DNA from: Romanomermis culicivorax
Taxonomy: Eukaryota; Nematoda; Enoplea; Mermithida; Mermithidae
NCBI GenBank assembly: GCA_963922205.1
Contig: CAWUHX010000099.1
Span: 930,001-994,000, forward strand
DNA: 64,000 nucleotides
Direction of reading: 5' to 3'
Translations under genes and position numbers: made by a program
Shown here: positions 33,041-44,300 of the stretch, in pieces
How positions within the stretch are numbered: the stretch's first letter is position 1
Layout: the number at the start of each line of letters is the position of its first letter
The notes under the pieces: model-generated
Databases searched by the model: none
Seen by the model: only the letters and a program-made list of their open reading frames with translations
Told to the model about the DNA's origin: nothing

Positions 33041-33958
33041 TTATAGGAATAAAGGAGTACGTCGCGGAAAATGTAATTTAACTATAACATTCCCAAACTG
33101 AAAGGGTATAAGCTCATTCATACTGTTTTTTATATTAATCTCGAGTACTGTAATTTCTTTCAATTGAATGGGTATATAGTGAGGTGTTTCATATAATCGA
33201 CTCACATTATCTTTGTATTTTCCCTGAACATTTACTATACGTAAAAGCGGTGCTAAAGTATTTCCAACAATCTGATTTTCAATAATATTACAGTAAACAT
33301 AAAAATTCTGTAAATCATTCAAATTTGGTGGTTGAATGCCTAACATGTATAAATGATTAGTTCCAGGCTCGGCAAGAAAAACAGCTTTGGATGGTGGAAT
33401 ATGTGTGTTAGAATTTTTTGGAGGTTTCTCTCCAACAGTATATAAGTTAATATTCACAGCTCTATTTAAAAAATCATCAGCAGTTGCATAGGCCTCAGTA
33501 TTGGTAGAGCTAAATCCGAGAAGCTCCATTAACCGTTTGCTTATATCGATTTTACGTAAGATTGTACCACTTTTTATTTTCAAATTAACTAATCCTCTAC
33601 TATGTTCATCGTATGAAAACATGATTTCCATGTTAGTTCCGGCAATAGCTGCTCCAACTTTTGCATTCAACTCTTCAATTAATTCAGATATGGTAAAGTA
33701 ATGTTTTTCAAAAACTATTACTTTAATTTTTTTGACCTTATTTCTGACACCATCCGTAATTAACGTTATTACATTATCTCCACCATGATTGGTAAATGTA
33801 GCCCAACTATAGGGGTATATTATTTCACTTAGCCCTACCTCCCAGCTTCCATCTAGTTTTAAACGGTAAGGTAGATGGGCTGAAAAATCAGAGGGCTTGT
33901 TTCCATTTTTGCTATTACTAGGTAATGTGATATAAAATTGATCTTCAAAGGTTGTCAT
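33041..33958 (-). CDS. Minor capsid (penton) protein
   Basis: 305 residues opening with TTFEDQFYITLPSNSK, then FSAHLPYRLKLDGSWEVGLSEIIYP, the signature of Polinton/adintovirus minor capsid proteins that occupy five-fold vertices. The C-terminus (FGNVIVKLHFPRRTPLFL) is also characteristic. The start overlaps the end of the upstream membrane-protein gene by 14 bases, a compact arrangement that suggests co-expression. A single open exon with no breaks. Confidence 0.85.
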   Translation of the reverse strand: MTTFEDQFYITLPSNSKNGNKPSDFSAHLPYRLKLDGSWEVGLSEIIYPYSWATFTNHGGDNVITLITDGVRNKVKKIKVIVFEKHYFTISELIEELNAKVGAAIAGTNMEIMFSYDEHSRGLVNLKIKSGTILRKIDISKRLMELLGFSSTNTEAYATADDFLNRAVNINLYTVGEKPPKNSNTHIPPSKAVFLAEPGTNHLYMLGIQPPNLNDLQNFYVYCNIIENQIVGNTLAPLLRIVNVQGKYKDNVSRLYETPHYIPIQLKEITVLEINIKNSMNELIPFQFGNVIVKLHFPRRTPLFL

Positions 33959-34253
33959 TATTTATAATGTTGTTTGCTGTTGCTATAGGTACGGTCTTCA
34001 ATGAATTAGATGACTGTAATACTGTCGGTACGGGGCTAGGTAATAAATATCCTATACAAGCGCACAAAAGACCAACCCACAATTGTGTATTATTATTGTA
34101 GAGAGATAAATTTATTATAGCTGTAATGACTACAATGTATATTAGTATGACCTGACTGAAGAAAACCACTTCGTTTCGAGGTAGACGTTTTCCAAAAAAC
34201 TCCCAAACGCTAATGCGAGACGTTTCTGAATGCGTACTATTACTACTATCCAT
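33945..34253 (-). CDS. Small two-helix membrane protein of the virion cluster
   Basis: 102 residues with two predicted membrane segments (VVFFSQVILIYIVVITAII and LWVGLLCACIGYLLPSPVP). The combination of a PRNEVVFFSQ entry and GYLLPSP exit is, to my recollection, shared by small proteins encoded next to the penton gene in other Polintons/adintoviruses. Function unknown; a virion-membrane or scaffold role is only a guess. Confidence 0.65.
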   Translation of the reverse strand: MDSSNSTHSETSRISVWEFFGKRLPRNEVVFFSQVILIYIVVITAIINLSLYNNNTQLWVGLLCACIGYLLPSPVPTVLQSSNSLKTVPIATANNIINNDNL

Positions 34254-34423
34254 TTCAAAATAAAAAATTTTTATTTAACAACTAAACACTCAGTTATAAA
34301 TTTATAAAAAGGCGGAGCTACTAAAATAACCAATAAAATTATACAAAAATATAAAGGAGGCGGAGCTATCAAAGTGAAGTAAAATTTATATATATATAAA
34401 TACATATAGAAGGAGTTAACTTT
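34254..34423. promoter_or_regulatory. Intergenic region with repeated GGCGGAGCTA motif
   Basis: Two copies of a GGCGGAGCTA motif (about 34311 and 34353) lie between the protease end and the membrane-protein start. Related GGAGGAG(C/T)TAT motifs recur in the 40.6-40.8 kb intergenic region, so this may be a promoter element shared by Maverick genes. Confidence 0.35.
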
Positions 34424-34915
34424 TTACAAACGTGTACATAATTTATTTCGCAAGTGACCTTTTACAGAAAATTTACAATGAAAAAACTTACAAATCAATT
34501 TATCATTATAAACAAAATTTGTGTTACTGAAACTTTTAAACATTTTATACATAGGAACATGTCGCACTTTATAATACAAAAAATATAAAGTATATATACC
34601 ACAAACCCTACTATTAAAATTTTGTAAATGTTTCTTATTTGTATATATTATTAAAGCATTTTTGTTAATATAGTTTATAAAAGCAGGAATAACTGGTGGT
34701 AAACCATAAGAATCAAAATAATATACAGAGTTAGCATTATCAAAATACATAGCTATCCAATGACTTCCTTTTTGAAAAGATGTATCGGTGTTTGCAATTA
34801 AAGCCGCTGGTCTTTTAACTATCTTCGGTAGAGTATCGCAAGCAAAAACCCCTAAAAAATTTTGTGATAATAGCTCATCTTGTTGAGCATAATATGTCAA
34901 TTCAAAGTTGTTCAT
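34424..34915 (-). CDS. Adenain-type (Ulp1-like) cysteine protease
   Basis: 163 residues with the C5-family triad in order: His in GSHWIAMY, Asp in YYFDSYG, and nucleophile Cys in [11 protein letters not shown]. The length and the FDSYG and CG.Y motifs match Polinton maturation proteases related to adenovirus adenain. It should cleave capsid precursors during assembly. The gene starts inside the last 14 bases of the integrase gene. Confidence 0.9.
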   Translation of the reverse strand: MNNFELTYYAQQDELLSQNFLGVFACDTLPKIVKRPAALIANTDTSFQKGSHWIAMYFDNANSVYYFDSYGLPPVIPAFINYINKNALIIYTNKKHLQNFNSRVCGIYTLYFLYYKVRHVPMYKMFKSFSNTNFVYNDKLICKFFHCKFSVKGHLRNKLCTRL

Positions 34916-36014
34916 CGTAATCGTCGTCGTCGTCGTCGTTTTGTATATCCTTTTCTAAAATCCAACTGTTGAATTTTTCAGGATAACCCCACCACTTCAC
35001 AAGTACTCTATTCTGACCATCTGGTAAATGTTTAGTCTTCAAAACCTTTTCAATTTTGTATTCTTTGATATTAGGATTAAAATCAATTTTCTGTAGTTCT
35101 TTTTCATAAAAACGTCCTTCTATATCTTCGCCTTCCAGATCTTGAATTGTATAAAGTATATGATTTCGGGTCTTCACAATATGCATTACTTTGAAAACTT
35201 CTTCACTCCATTGAGGTAAATAACCTTTGTCAAATACACCTCTATGTTTACTAATTCGCACGTAATCTCCTATATCAATCTTAGACTTTCTAGTGTATAA
35301 TCTTTCAGGGTAGAGTCTTTGCCATATAATTTTTTCGTTAGAATAATCTACATTAATAGGTTTTTCCTTAATCGATCTATGAACAGAGTGATTGTAGTTG
35401 GAAACAACTGAGGGTAAAATATCAATCCATTTATAAGTGGTAAACTCTGTAAAATATTTAAATAATTTAGTTTTTAAAGTTCTATTAAACCGTTCCACTA
35501 TTGAACATTTAATGTCTTCGTTTTGAGAAGTAAAAAAATGTATATCGTTAGTTTTCAATAATTTTTGGAAATCTTTGTTGACAAATTCTTTTCCTTTATC
35601 GCTGCGCACTCTCCAAGGGATTCGACCTCTTTTTAAAATATTTTGAAAAGCATCACAAACATTCTTTGAGTGTTTTGATTTTAAGGGTTCAACCCATGCG
35701 TATTTACTTAATACATCTATACATGTAAGCATAAATTTGTATCCATCGTTAAAATCTGCTAAAGAAGACATATCTGCCAAATCAATTTCCCATTGTTGAT
35801 CCATAGCTGTAACATAAATACGATTACGTGAAAATTTTTTGTTGACTTGTTTATGTAGAGTATAACTATCTTGTTTTGAAAGCCAATCTTTAACATTTTT
35901 ACGTGTAATTGTTTTACGGTGCTTTCTAGCTTCAACATATAATTTTTCAATACTAGAAAAAGCTGTAGGATTTCCGTGTAAATTTTTGTATAATTTCGAA
36001 AGTAAGGTGTTCAT
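34902..36014 (-). CDS. Retroviral-type integrase with chromodomain
   Basis: The start is taken at M (36014), three bases past the stop of the upstream gene, giving 370 residues. The open frame continues upstream but overlaps that gene. The DDE core has WEIDLADM, then VRSDKGKEF and the Glu in [10 protein letters not shown]. An SH3-like segment follows ([20 protein letters not shown]). The C-terminus has a chromodomain ([28 protein letters not shown]) and an acidic Asp tail. Chromodomains can tether integrases to histone marks and so bias insertion sites. It inserts the linear element DNA. Intact. Confidence 0.93.
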   Translation of the reverse strand: MNTLLSKLYKNLHGNPTAFSSIEKLYVEARKHRKTITRKNVKDWLSKQDSYTLHKQVNKKFSRNRIYVTAMDQQWEIDLADMSSLADFNDGYKFMLTCIDVLSKYAWVEPLKSKHSKNVCDAFQNILKRGRIPWRVRSDKGKEFVNKDFQKLLKTNDIHFFTSQNEDIKCSIVERFNRTLKTKLFKYFTEFTTYKWIDILPSVVSNYNHSVHRSIKEKPINVDYSNEKIIWQRLYPERLYTRKSKIDIGDYVRISKHRGVFDKGYLPQWSEEVFKVMHIVKTRNHILYTIQDLEGEDIEGRFYEKELQKIDFNPNIKEYKIEKVLKTKHLPDGQNRVLVKWWGYPEKFNSWILEKDIQNDDDDDDYDEQL

Positions 36015-36018
36015 CGCT

Positions 36019-36876
36019 CTAGTACAAAGGAGTATACCGTCTAAGTGCTCTAGCTTTGCGTCGTATCTTCTTTTCTGTCGAGTTTCCTTTATTAAAGAAT
36101 GAATCATCTTTGATATCTTCCTCGGCACCACTTGAAAATAAATCAACACCTTTCACAAGTGGTTTATTCAACCGTTTGACACTACTAACTGTATGATCAT
36201 CTGATTCTTCCGGAGGTGTATGGTAGGAGAGTTTCCGAGGTAAAGTGAATAACATTTTACGTAATGGGTTTCCTATAGCCTCTAATGGTACATTATATTT
36301 TTTCAAAGCATTAACAAACTCATGTACTCCAAGCGTTTGCGTAATTTTTGAACGTTTACGAGACAAATCATGTAATAAATCAATAATATGTGATCCTTCA
36401 ATTAATTTTCCATCAATTAATACTTCACCTTGCTTATTAACATTTATACTAGGGTTACGTCGCACATGCTCCAATAATAAGGATGCTGAGCGTTTAAACT
36501 GTTTAGGAATACCGCTAAGTAACTTTTCATCGTTCAACCAATTTTTTTCTTTTTGTTTCAAATCGTCACTATCATTCTCATCTTCTTCATTATCAATAAC
36601 TTTTTGTTTTAAAATCACTGTAGTAGGTTGAGCCTTTTCATGTTCAAAAGTTAAATATTGTGAAAATAGTTGCGAGTACATTTTGTATTGTTCTTCAGGC
36701 GTTAACGTATTATCTTTCAAAATGCGCTCTAGCTCGTTACGATACATGTCAACTTGCTTAGCTATACCTGTCTTTTCATTTGAACTCATCGTCGAAGAAG
36801 AAGAAGAAACCTGAGAGTTATTCAGTTTATTCAGAACCTCCTGAGGTATAAGAGCAAATTTATTAGCAAATTTCAT
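36019..36876 (-). CDS. Conserved Polinton protein of unknown function (KFANKFALIP family)
   Basis: 285 residues starting MKFANKFALIPQEVL; the frame extends further upstream without ATG. The N-terminal half is helical and acidic (DNEEDENDSDD). The middle has LLSGIPKQFKRSASLLLEH and INVNKQGEVLIDGKLIEGSH then IIDLLHDLSRKRS, a pattern I associate with an uncharacterised protein encoded beside integrase in many invertebrate Polintons. The C-terminus is very basic (KKIRRKARALRRYTPLY). The ATG lies one base after the previous gene's stop. A nucleic-acid-binding structural role is plausible but unproven. Confidence 0.65.
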   Translation of the reverse strand: MKFANKFALIPQEVLNKLNNSQVSSSSSTMSSNEKTGIAKQVDMYRNELERILKDNTLTPEEQYKMYSQLFSQYLTFEHEKAQPTTVILKQKVIDNEEDENDSDDLKQKEKNWLNDEKLLSGIPKQFKRSASLLLEHVRRNPSINVNKQGEVLIDGKLIEGSHIIDLLHDLSRKRSKITQTLGVHEFVNALKKYNVPLEAIGNPLRKMLFTLPRKLSYHTPPEESDDHTVSSVKRLNKPLVKGVDLFSSGAEEDIKDDSFFNKGNSTEKKIRRKARALRRYTPLY

Positions 36877-36877
36877 T

Positions 36878-37231
36878 CTATAATAATTTCTCTGTAACAA
36901 AACTTGCTAATGTAGATAATAAAACGGGTAGTACTAGAGGTAAAAATGCTCCACCACTTTGAACAATTCTTACACGTTTATTATGTAAATCTTTTTTCTT
37001 GTTTTTTTCGTGTCTTGTAGCTAAACCTCTGAGCAATAATTTATGTTTGGCCAATTTCTTTTTTAAGTTTGAATTAATAGGAATATTACCATTCAAAATG
37101 TTCAAACAAATTTCACATATACAACAGATCAAATCGGGGGAAGAATGTTGAAGAAAAGCACGTCTTTGAACACGATTTGAATTTTTCAACACATTGAGCT
37201 CGTGAATATATTTCTTTAATCTAGAAGCCAT
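36878..37231 (-). CDS. Small conserved Polinton protein with hydrophobic C-terminus
   Basis: 117 residues: a basic helical N-terminus (NSNRVQRRAFLQHSSPDLI), ICEICLNILNGNIPI, a lysine-rich central region, and a C-terminal GGAFLPLVLPVLLSTLAS hydrophobic segment. This order (CEI.LN.L.GN, then a GGAFLP tail) is a recurring small gene of Polintons and adintoviruses. Role unknown; the tail could anchor it to membrane or a capsid. Immediately followed by the 285-residue gene. Confidence 0.6.
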   Translation of the reverse strand: MASRLKKYIHELNVLKNSNRVQRRAFLQHSSPDLICCICEICLNILNGNIPINSNLKKKLAKHKLLLRGLATRHEKNKKKDLHNKRVRIVQSGGAFLPLVLPVLLSTLASFVTEKLL

Positions 37232-37313
37232 ACAAAACAGACCGTACAGTACAAAAAAATTTTACAATAATGACCAAATGATGAGTAAACATTGAAATAT
37301 TTATTGTATTACA

Positions 37314-37779
37314 TTAAGATAGTAATGAAGCTTCATTTTGTATGACGATATTCAACTCTTCGTGTCTAGAAAAAGCACACAAGTTATTCATATTCATAAA
37401 AAATAGTTTATGAGCTGTATCTAGTTTTAAAAAAAGATCTTCTACAAAAATAGCACGAGTTTCGATCATATCCAACTCCGTCAGTAATAGTCTAGCAAAA
37501 CACCAAAATTGTGTAACTTTTTTACGTCCCATAGGTAAACCAACTTCACGCCGTAAATGGTTGCACGCCTTAGCTATGTCTTTGTAAAAAATCTTGGCTT
37601 CGGGTGAGAAACGAGTCCAAAACAAATCAGCTATTTCGCGTTTCTGTTTGTTGTTTAGTATTTTACCTTAAATAAAAATACTATAGTTTAATAAATAGTT
37701 AAAGAAGAAGAGATATAAAATTTTTACCTTTTACTTTATTTTGCACCATTCTGACAAAAACTTCAAATGCAGCTGACAT
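37314..37779 (-). CDS. Two-exon helical protein of unknown function
   Basis: Exon 1 (37779-37728) starts MSAAFEVFVRMVQNKVK; a 61-bp GT-AG intron follows; exon 2 (37666-37314) continues GKILNNKQKREIADLFWTRFSP to a total of 134 residues. The protein is rich in helices and aromatic residues (QFWCFARLLLTELDM, LDTAHKLFFMNMNNLCAF). I do not recognise the family. The joined frame and good splice sites support a real gene within the minus-strand cluster. Confidence 0.6.
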
Positions 37780-37902
37780 CGTAATTGTCACAAAACAAAC
37801 GAATTATAGAAAAACGACCAACCTCTTCAAAATTCTCGACTAGACTGATGAAGGGTATAATATTTTTTTCTGATTATGTAATAAAGCTATCGTATCAATA
37901 TA

Positions 37903-38274
37903 TCATAATCTACTTCCATTGATGTACAAGTTTTGAAATTTACTGCTTCGACTACAACAAGAAAATACGACAGGATTGAAAATATATATTTTGAAACACG
38001 CTCGTAATTGCATAAATTGTCCGTCATTCTGAGGACAATGTAAAATTTTTTCTACATAACGTAGTAAGGGTATTATATGTAATTTATAATTTTCCCGTAA
38101 TAATAATTTCTGATCTGTAACATTTTTTGTGTTTGGTATCGTAAAATCTGTAACATTTACAGGTTCTTCTTCATTTTCATAAAATTGAAAAGGGTATTGT
38201 ACCCATACAATAAAAACAGCTATGAAAAGGATCACAGCGAGAGTGTTTAAAAAAATGTGTTTACTGTATATCAT
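37903..38274 (-). CDS. Small type II membrane protein of unknown function
   Basis: 123 residues. A single N-terminal membrane segment (FLNTLAVILFIAVFIVWV) is followed by an outward domain with sequons NVT and NVT, several Cys (HCPQ, RACF, SCCSR) and a final NGS. It could be a virion or host-membrane protein. No similarity recognised, including to known fusogens. Confidence 0.5.
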   Translation of the reverse strand: MIYSKHIFLNTLAVILFIAVFIVWVQYPFQFYENEEEPVNVTDFTIPNTKNVTDQKLLLRENYKLHIIPLLRYVEKILHCPQNDGQFMQLRACFKIYIFNPVVFSCCSRSSKFQNLYINGSRL

Positions 38275-38332
38275 ATCGCTAAAATAATAGGATCCGACTA
38301 ACCTGTATAAAGTTTTTTGTAAAAATGATGAA

Positions 38333-38989
38333 TCATTTAGGTGTATACAAAATCATATGATCATTGTCGGGGAATATATTAGATCTAAGTCGATATTTTT
38401 CAGGACATGTCTGTGTAAGATCTATTAATAAATAACCGTATGGTTTACTAGTAGCATCCTCATACGCCTCTATGAAATAATTTGAGGTAGTTGGAAAAAT
38501 CTGTCGAGCCAGTGTGCGGACTTGTAATCTATCGCTTGGGTTTTTTAAAAGAATTAAATATTGAGCGTTTATCCTACTCGTACGCATTCCATCAAAAAAG
38601 GCATTCTGAACTATATGTATAATTGATATATTCCAATGATGCGATCCTTTAGTAAAAAGTTGAGTTAAACTTTGATCATTCTTCATCTCTTGCATCATAT
38701 CATCCATAATTAATAATTTAGGTGTATCTTTACTTTTCTGAAGTTCATTCAAATCAGGCGAACCTTGAATAAATTCTACATAAGAACATTTCTGAACTAA
38801 TTCATCGTAAGCTTCTTGCCATTCCGAATAACACCAATAAATTTTCACAGGAGCAGGGTGAAGCATTTCTTTAGCAAAAATTACAAGTTTTTTAACAAAT
38901 TGTGTTTTTCCTGATTTTGTTGGAGCAGAAACTATACAGTTAAATGGATGTTTCCATATATAAAACTTTTCATCATCATCATTTGACAT
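38333..38989 (-). CDS. FtsK/HerA-type DNA-packaging ATPase
   Basis: 218 residues from MSNDDDEKFY. Walker A is SAPTKSGKTQF, Walker B is PKLLIMDDMM, and later HWNISIIHIVQNAFF and SRINAQYLILLKNPSD form the sensor/arginine regions seen in A32-like packaging ATPases of Polintons and large DNA viruses. It would pump the element's DNA into the capsid. Intact, single exon. Confidence 0.9.
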   Translation of the reverse strand: MSNDDDEKFYIWKHPFNCIVSAPTKSGKTQFVKKLVIFAKEMLHPAPVKIYWCYSEWQEAYDELVQKCSYVEFIQGSPDLNELQKSKDTPKLLIMDDMMQEMKNDQSLTQLFTKGSHHWNISIIHIVQNAFFDGMRTSRINAQYLILLKNPSDRLQVRTLARQIFPTTSNYFIEAYEDATSKPYGYLLIDLTQTCPEKYRLRSNIFPDNDHMILYTPK

Positions 38990-39313
38990 CTCTTTTTGAC
39001 AACAACAAAAACCAACCACTTTTTTACTTGAACAATTTTTAAAATGATTTTTATTATTATTTAAAACAAAATGTTATATAATTATCAAAATTACAATATA
39101 AAACAGTGCACATGTAAAATATAAAGATAGATAGATGATTATATAAAATAGAATAGCATTACTGTATGCAAAATATACGCGCAATGTATGTATGTATGTA
39201 TGTATGAAATTATATAACAAGCAAATACGTAAGCAATTACATAAGCAAGCAAACTATAGCTAATTAAAACATACAAACTGTAATGAATGAATGAATGAAT
39301 GTAAGCAAAACTT
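38990..39313. other. Non-coding spacer with microsatellites
   Basis: Contains (TATG)n at about 39185-39205 and (AATG)n at about 39280-39300. No gene; short frames here result from the repeats. Confidence 0.6.
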
Positions 39314-40525
39314 TTACAATTTACTGTTAATAAAATCGCGTAGTGTTTTGATAACAACAGCATCATCAAAATCATAATGATAACCTTCATCAATAAAACT
39401 AGCTACAGTATCCTTAAGAATTTTACGACCAGTACTTGTAAGTGGTATACATCTAAATATGTCAATCATCTGTTTAAAAGCGCGAAGACAGTAATAACCT
39501 TGAACTTCACCTATAACATATTCAAAGCAGTCAATGATAAGTCCCATCTTTTCATATAAACGATTAACTGTTGGTGTAATTGCGATATTATATATGGAAT
39601 TACGAGCTGGACACTGATGATCCTCAACAATTCCTACCTCTTTCGCGCAATAACAATCAAAAATACACCCATTAAAGATGTCTTGTATAACTAACTCAGC
39701 ACATATAATTATAAATAATTTTTCACCTTTTACTACTTGCTCATCAAAAAACCATGGAATATCTAAACCCGGAACACGTAACTCACAAATACGCTTGGTT
39801 TCGGCTTCCAACGAATTGGTATCCGACGTTGAATCGTAGTCAGGATCATTGAAACAGTTGATGAAGAGATCATTAATAAACGACGTTTGAACGCTAGCTT
39901 CCTTTTGATCTTCACGAGCATTGCTTTGTTCTCCGGCGAATTTTGTAGCATGAATCCCTTCTTCTTCTTTAATAATTTTCTTATCTGCACCGACTTCTTC
40001 TTCTTTAACGATTTTCGGGGTAGAACCATCTTTTCCAGCTACGTCGTCGTTTTCGTTTGTTTTGCGTTTTATCGCTAGCTGGAGATTTGCTGCTAAAGCG
40101 TTGTACTCGTTTGAAATAGCTGGCGCTATCTCATGTATCATATTGGTCCAGCGCCAAAATTGCTAAAGAATAAAACATTATATTTTAAAAGAAAGAAAGA
40201 AAGAATTCATATATCAACTCACTTCTTTAGATAAACACCATGTCGTTCCATTAAACAAATTGTTAAATCGTACTGTAACCCCGTCGCTCTCGACCAGCAT
40301 TTTATAACCAAGGTTGATGCCGCATCGACCTCCATGTGAAAATGTCTTTTCAATAATATTGACATTGCGACCTAGTATACCGTATTGTGGTAAAATGAGC
40401 TTGAATCCGCGACCGTACGCCTCTTTTGTTTTAGGGTCGACGTTACGAAAATAGATTGACACGTATCTACCTTCAACCACTACAAATAATGCCATGTTTT
40501 CGTCTAACATAAACTGGTGTTCCAT
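39314..40525 (-). CDS. Two-exon Maverick protein, possible nucleic-acid-binding N-terminus
   Basis: Exon 1 (40525-40223) and exon 2 (40162-39314) join in frame across a 60-bp GT-AG intron (383 residues). The N-terminal ~100 residues (FVVVEGRYVSIYFRNVD, GRGFKLILPQYGILG) have a beta-rich pattern vaguely like PC4/p15 ssDNA-binding domains; this is speculative. A Glu/Lys-rich linker follows (KIVKEEEVGADKKIIKEEEG). The C-terminal ~190 residues have several Cys (FNGCIFDCYCAKEVG) and helices, with no family recognised. Its 5' end faces PolB across an 800-bp divergent promoter region. Confidence 0.6.
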
Positions 40526-41332
40526 TTTTGAAAATTCTTGAAGAAATATTAAAGAGAGAGAGAGAGAGAAGAAGCGAGTAGTTTTTGTAGCAACAAAACA
40601 GATAAATGTATAAAGTGTTCAAAATTTTAGAGTAAAAGGAGGTTATAGCTATAATAAAATAACCAAGATATATAGCTTATAGCTGTAAGAGGAGGAGTTA
40701 TAAGCATAATAAATATTCAAGACATATATCCTACAGTATTCTACTATTCTGAGGAGTATATGAGAGGAGGAGCTATGTTCTACAAAAATAAAATAAAATG
40801 TGTTTATGCTGTACGGTAACCTTTGAGATCAAAGCTAGAAAAATATATGTGTTTTATGTGTTATAGTAATTATCAAGGTCAGAGCTATAGAAGCAATATA
40901 GCCACGTGCGCATGAGTTATAAGGGTCTTTAAAGCTTTTCCACATAAAAAGAAAAGATGGTGCAACAGGGTTATAAGCAGCTATTACAGTTATTTTATAG
41001 CTTCAAGAATCAAAACAAAAATACTAGGGTTGTACAGTAAAACAGGTTTTCAACTGGTTTTAACTGGTTATATGCTAATAAAATAAGCTAAAGAAATGAT
41101 ATGGGCACGTGTTCATGAGTTATAGAGGTCTTTAAAGCTTTCCCATCATAAAAAAGAAAAGTACTACATTAACCTCGTAAACAATAATTAAATCTCTACC
41201 ATAAAATTAATAGTTTTTGCTAATTTATAAAAATTTTCTATTATTATTACTGTATAAGTTTTTGATGAATAGGTTGTTTTCTATTTTTCTAGTTTATAGT
41301 TTTTATATTTTCTAGTTTAGATAATTTTTATA
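40526..41332. promoter_or_regulatory. Divergent promoter region between PolB and the minus-strand cluster
   Basis: No gene. It holds a (GA)n run at about 40550-40570, repeated GGAGGAG(C/T)TAT-like motifs (about 40636, 40690, 40762), and a ~60-bp direct repeat containing CACGTG and TCATGAGTTATA (40899-40957 and 41099-41160). Placement between divergent genes suggests regulatory function. Confidence 0.45.
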
Positions 41333-44300
41333 ATGAAACCTATTTATGAGGATATTACTTCGGACGAAGACGACATGCCTATGGAAATTTTAGAAGATAT
41401 TACTTCTGATGAAGACGATGAAACAATAGTGAATGAGTCTTCAGAGAATATTACCTCTGAGAAAGAAGAAGAAGAAACACTCGATAATAATAATAATATT
41501 TTGGAAGAAGAAGAAGAAGAAGGAACTGTTTTAGATTATGATGATGAAGATGATCAATACAAAAGTTATACGCCTTACAGTTCTGATGAGGAAGAAATTT
41601 ACGAAACAGCTCAAATTGGTGGTGGTGGTGGGGGTAGTGGAGGTGTAACGAATGCATCTTTTGTTGCGGATGATTTTTTCGAACTAGGTCAACCCAGTAC
41701 CGTAAATATTAGGCGTTTTAATACCGAAGGTCGCGAGTACTCTGTGAACTTTCGTAATACCGAACATATGGATGATTTAAATGCTCAAATAGTGCCAACG
41801 TTTCAACGTATAGTAGAGCGAATTTCTGAGAATGTCGCTGATAATGTGTTTATAGGGTTTTCCTTTGACCATCCAGATTTGACGAAAGGTCGTGTTTTGA
41901 TACCTTTTAGACCGAAACATGCTTTAACTGGAGAGTTGATTGTAAACACTCTTAACGCTGTTCTTCAATCAAATGAGCAAATACAAATTGATAGTCGTCA
42001 GTCTACAATTCGTACCATTGTTGTAACACCACCTGCGGGTAGCGGTAAGCTGATTAAAATTACTTATGTAAGATTTTTATTTATTTATTTATTTAAGGTA
42101 TTCACAATGCTCATCAATATTTAAAACATAATGATTTTCTAAAAGATAAACGCTGTATTATTCAAATCAACAACACGGATGATTTATGTTTTGCTAGAGC
42201 TCTAGTTGTTGCTAGAGCTTACATTCATAAAAAAGATAAGAATGCTGAGCACAAATGGGAAAGTATTCGAAAGTCTGACAAGTCACATCTGCTGCAAACA
42301 AAGGTTGCTAAAGAACTGATGACCTTAGCAGGCTTAGCTAATCATCAAGGAGCTTGCGGTTTTCATCAGTGGGAACAATTGCAAACTGTTTTATTACCCG
42401 ATTATCAAATCAAAGTTTTTAGCAGAGAACGCTTTAAAGATTTAATATTTAGAGGTTAGAGTTTTTTATTTTTCTGTTATTGTGTACGTATTTAGAGTTT
42501 TAAGGACCTGAAGCAACGCATGTTTTGAATATTTACCACCATGATAACCATTACTCCGTCATTACAAAGATGCCTGGATTTTTTGACCGCGGCTACTTTT
42601 GTCCTCATTGCGATCTGGCCTACAACAACAAAATGGAACACAGATGCAGAAACGTTTGTCCTCTGTGTTACAATACACCCCCATGTAATCAATTTAATGC
42701 TCGAAAATGCAAAGATTGTCTGCGATATTTTAAAAACGATAAGTGTTTTGCTCGACACAAGCTTGTTTTTACTCAAAGAGGTCAATCGAAACGTCAAAAA
42801 ACAGGTTTATCTATTTGCGATCGTTTCAAAGTGTGCGAACAATGTGATACACTGATTCGACGAGCACATTCTAAACCTCATAATTGCGGTTATTTTGATT
42901 GCAAAACATGCAATAAAAGCGTACCTAAAAAAGGTATTAGATATGGTGTAATTATTTTATTTTATTTTATTTTATATGAAAATTTTTATTTTAGATCATT
43001 TATGTTTTATGCAACCTGTTGGTAGCGAGCAAATTGAAGAGGAAGAAGATATATTTGAAACAAATGTTGATGAGGATGAGTGTCTAGATGATAATGAAAC
43101 AAGAATTACCGATAAATGTCCTGTTAATCAAAAATTTGTTTTTTATGATTTTGAGACTACACAGGAAAAAATTCTACGACAAAGCGAATTAGGGGATGTG
43201 TTCGAACATGAACCAAATTTATGTGTTGTCCATACTGTATGCGATCAGTGTCGTCAAAACGAGGGAAATTTTTGCTGCAATACATGCGGTCAACGCGAAC
43301 GTATTTTCAAAGGATCTACATGTCTAAATGATTTCTGCGAATACCTTTTTGCAAAAGGTATGAAAAACATTACTGCAATAGCGCATAATTCTCGAGGATT
43401 CGATGGACAATTTATAATGCAGTTTTTGTATCGTAATGGACATCATAAACTACATATCATTAATAAGGGTGAATTAGTAAATTGTTTATAGTTTTTCATT
43501 TTCATCTATTTATTTATTTATTTTTAGGTTTAGAGTTGATGTGTATCAAAGTAGGGTCGATAAAAATTATTGATTCTCTGAACTTTCTTCCGATGCCTTT
43601 GGCGGCTTTACCGAAAACATTTGGAATAAGTGAAATATGTAAAGGATATTTCCCTCATTTCTTTAATAGAAAAGAAAATTACGGATATATTGGCTCATAT
43701 CCATCACCCAACATGTACGGTTACAATGCTATGAAACCTGCGGCTCGTGCCACGTTTCTGGAGTGGTATAATCGAAAGCTTGAAGCAGTAAGTTTGCAAA
43801 AGTATAAAGTTTTGCATTTAAATGCATCATTGTTTAGGGTTGTCAATTTAATTTTGATAATGAGTTAATTGACTACTGTCGTAGCGATGTGCAAGTTTTA
43901 CGACAATGTTGTATGAAATTTCGCGATATTTTTATGGAAGAAACAAATGTCGATCCTTTTGAAAATTCAATAACCATTGCTAGTGCTTGCAACTTAGTTT
44001 TCCGACGTTTATTTTTGAAGCCAGATACTATTGGTGTAATACCATACAAAGGTTATGGTAAAGAAGAAAGACAATCTGTTATAGCCTTAAAATGGTTGAA
44101 GTGGTTAGTCCATAAAAATGAAAAACTGTATATTCGACATAAACTTAATGGTGGCGAAGTTCAAATTGGAAGATACAGAGTTGATGGTTTATCAGGTAAT
44201 TTTGTTCAAATTTTTGAAATTTTAATATCTATATGTTTGCTCATTAAGACACGACAATTTATGAATTTCACGGTTGTTATTGGCATGGTTGCCCTAAATG

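Noticed and set aside
37903..38274. Maverick-encoded membrane fusogen
   Set aside because: It has one N-terminal membrane segment and is far too short for known class I-III fusogens. No fusion-loop pattern seen.
39139..39393. Tyr/Ile-rich 84-codon ORF
   Set aside because: Product of TATG/AATG microsatellites overlapping the end of a real gene in another frame.
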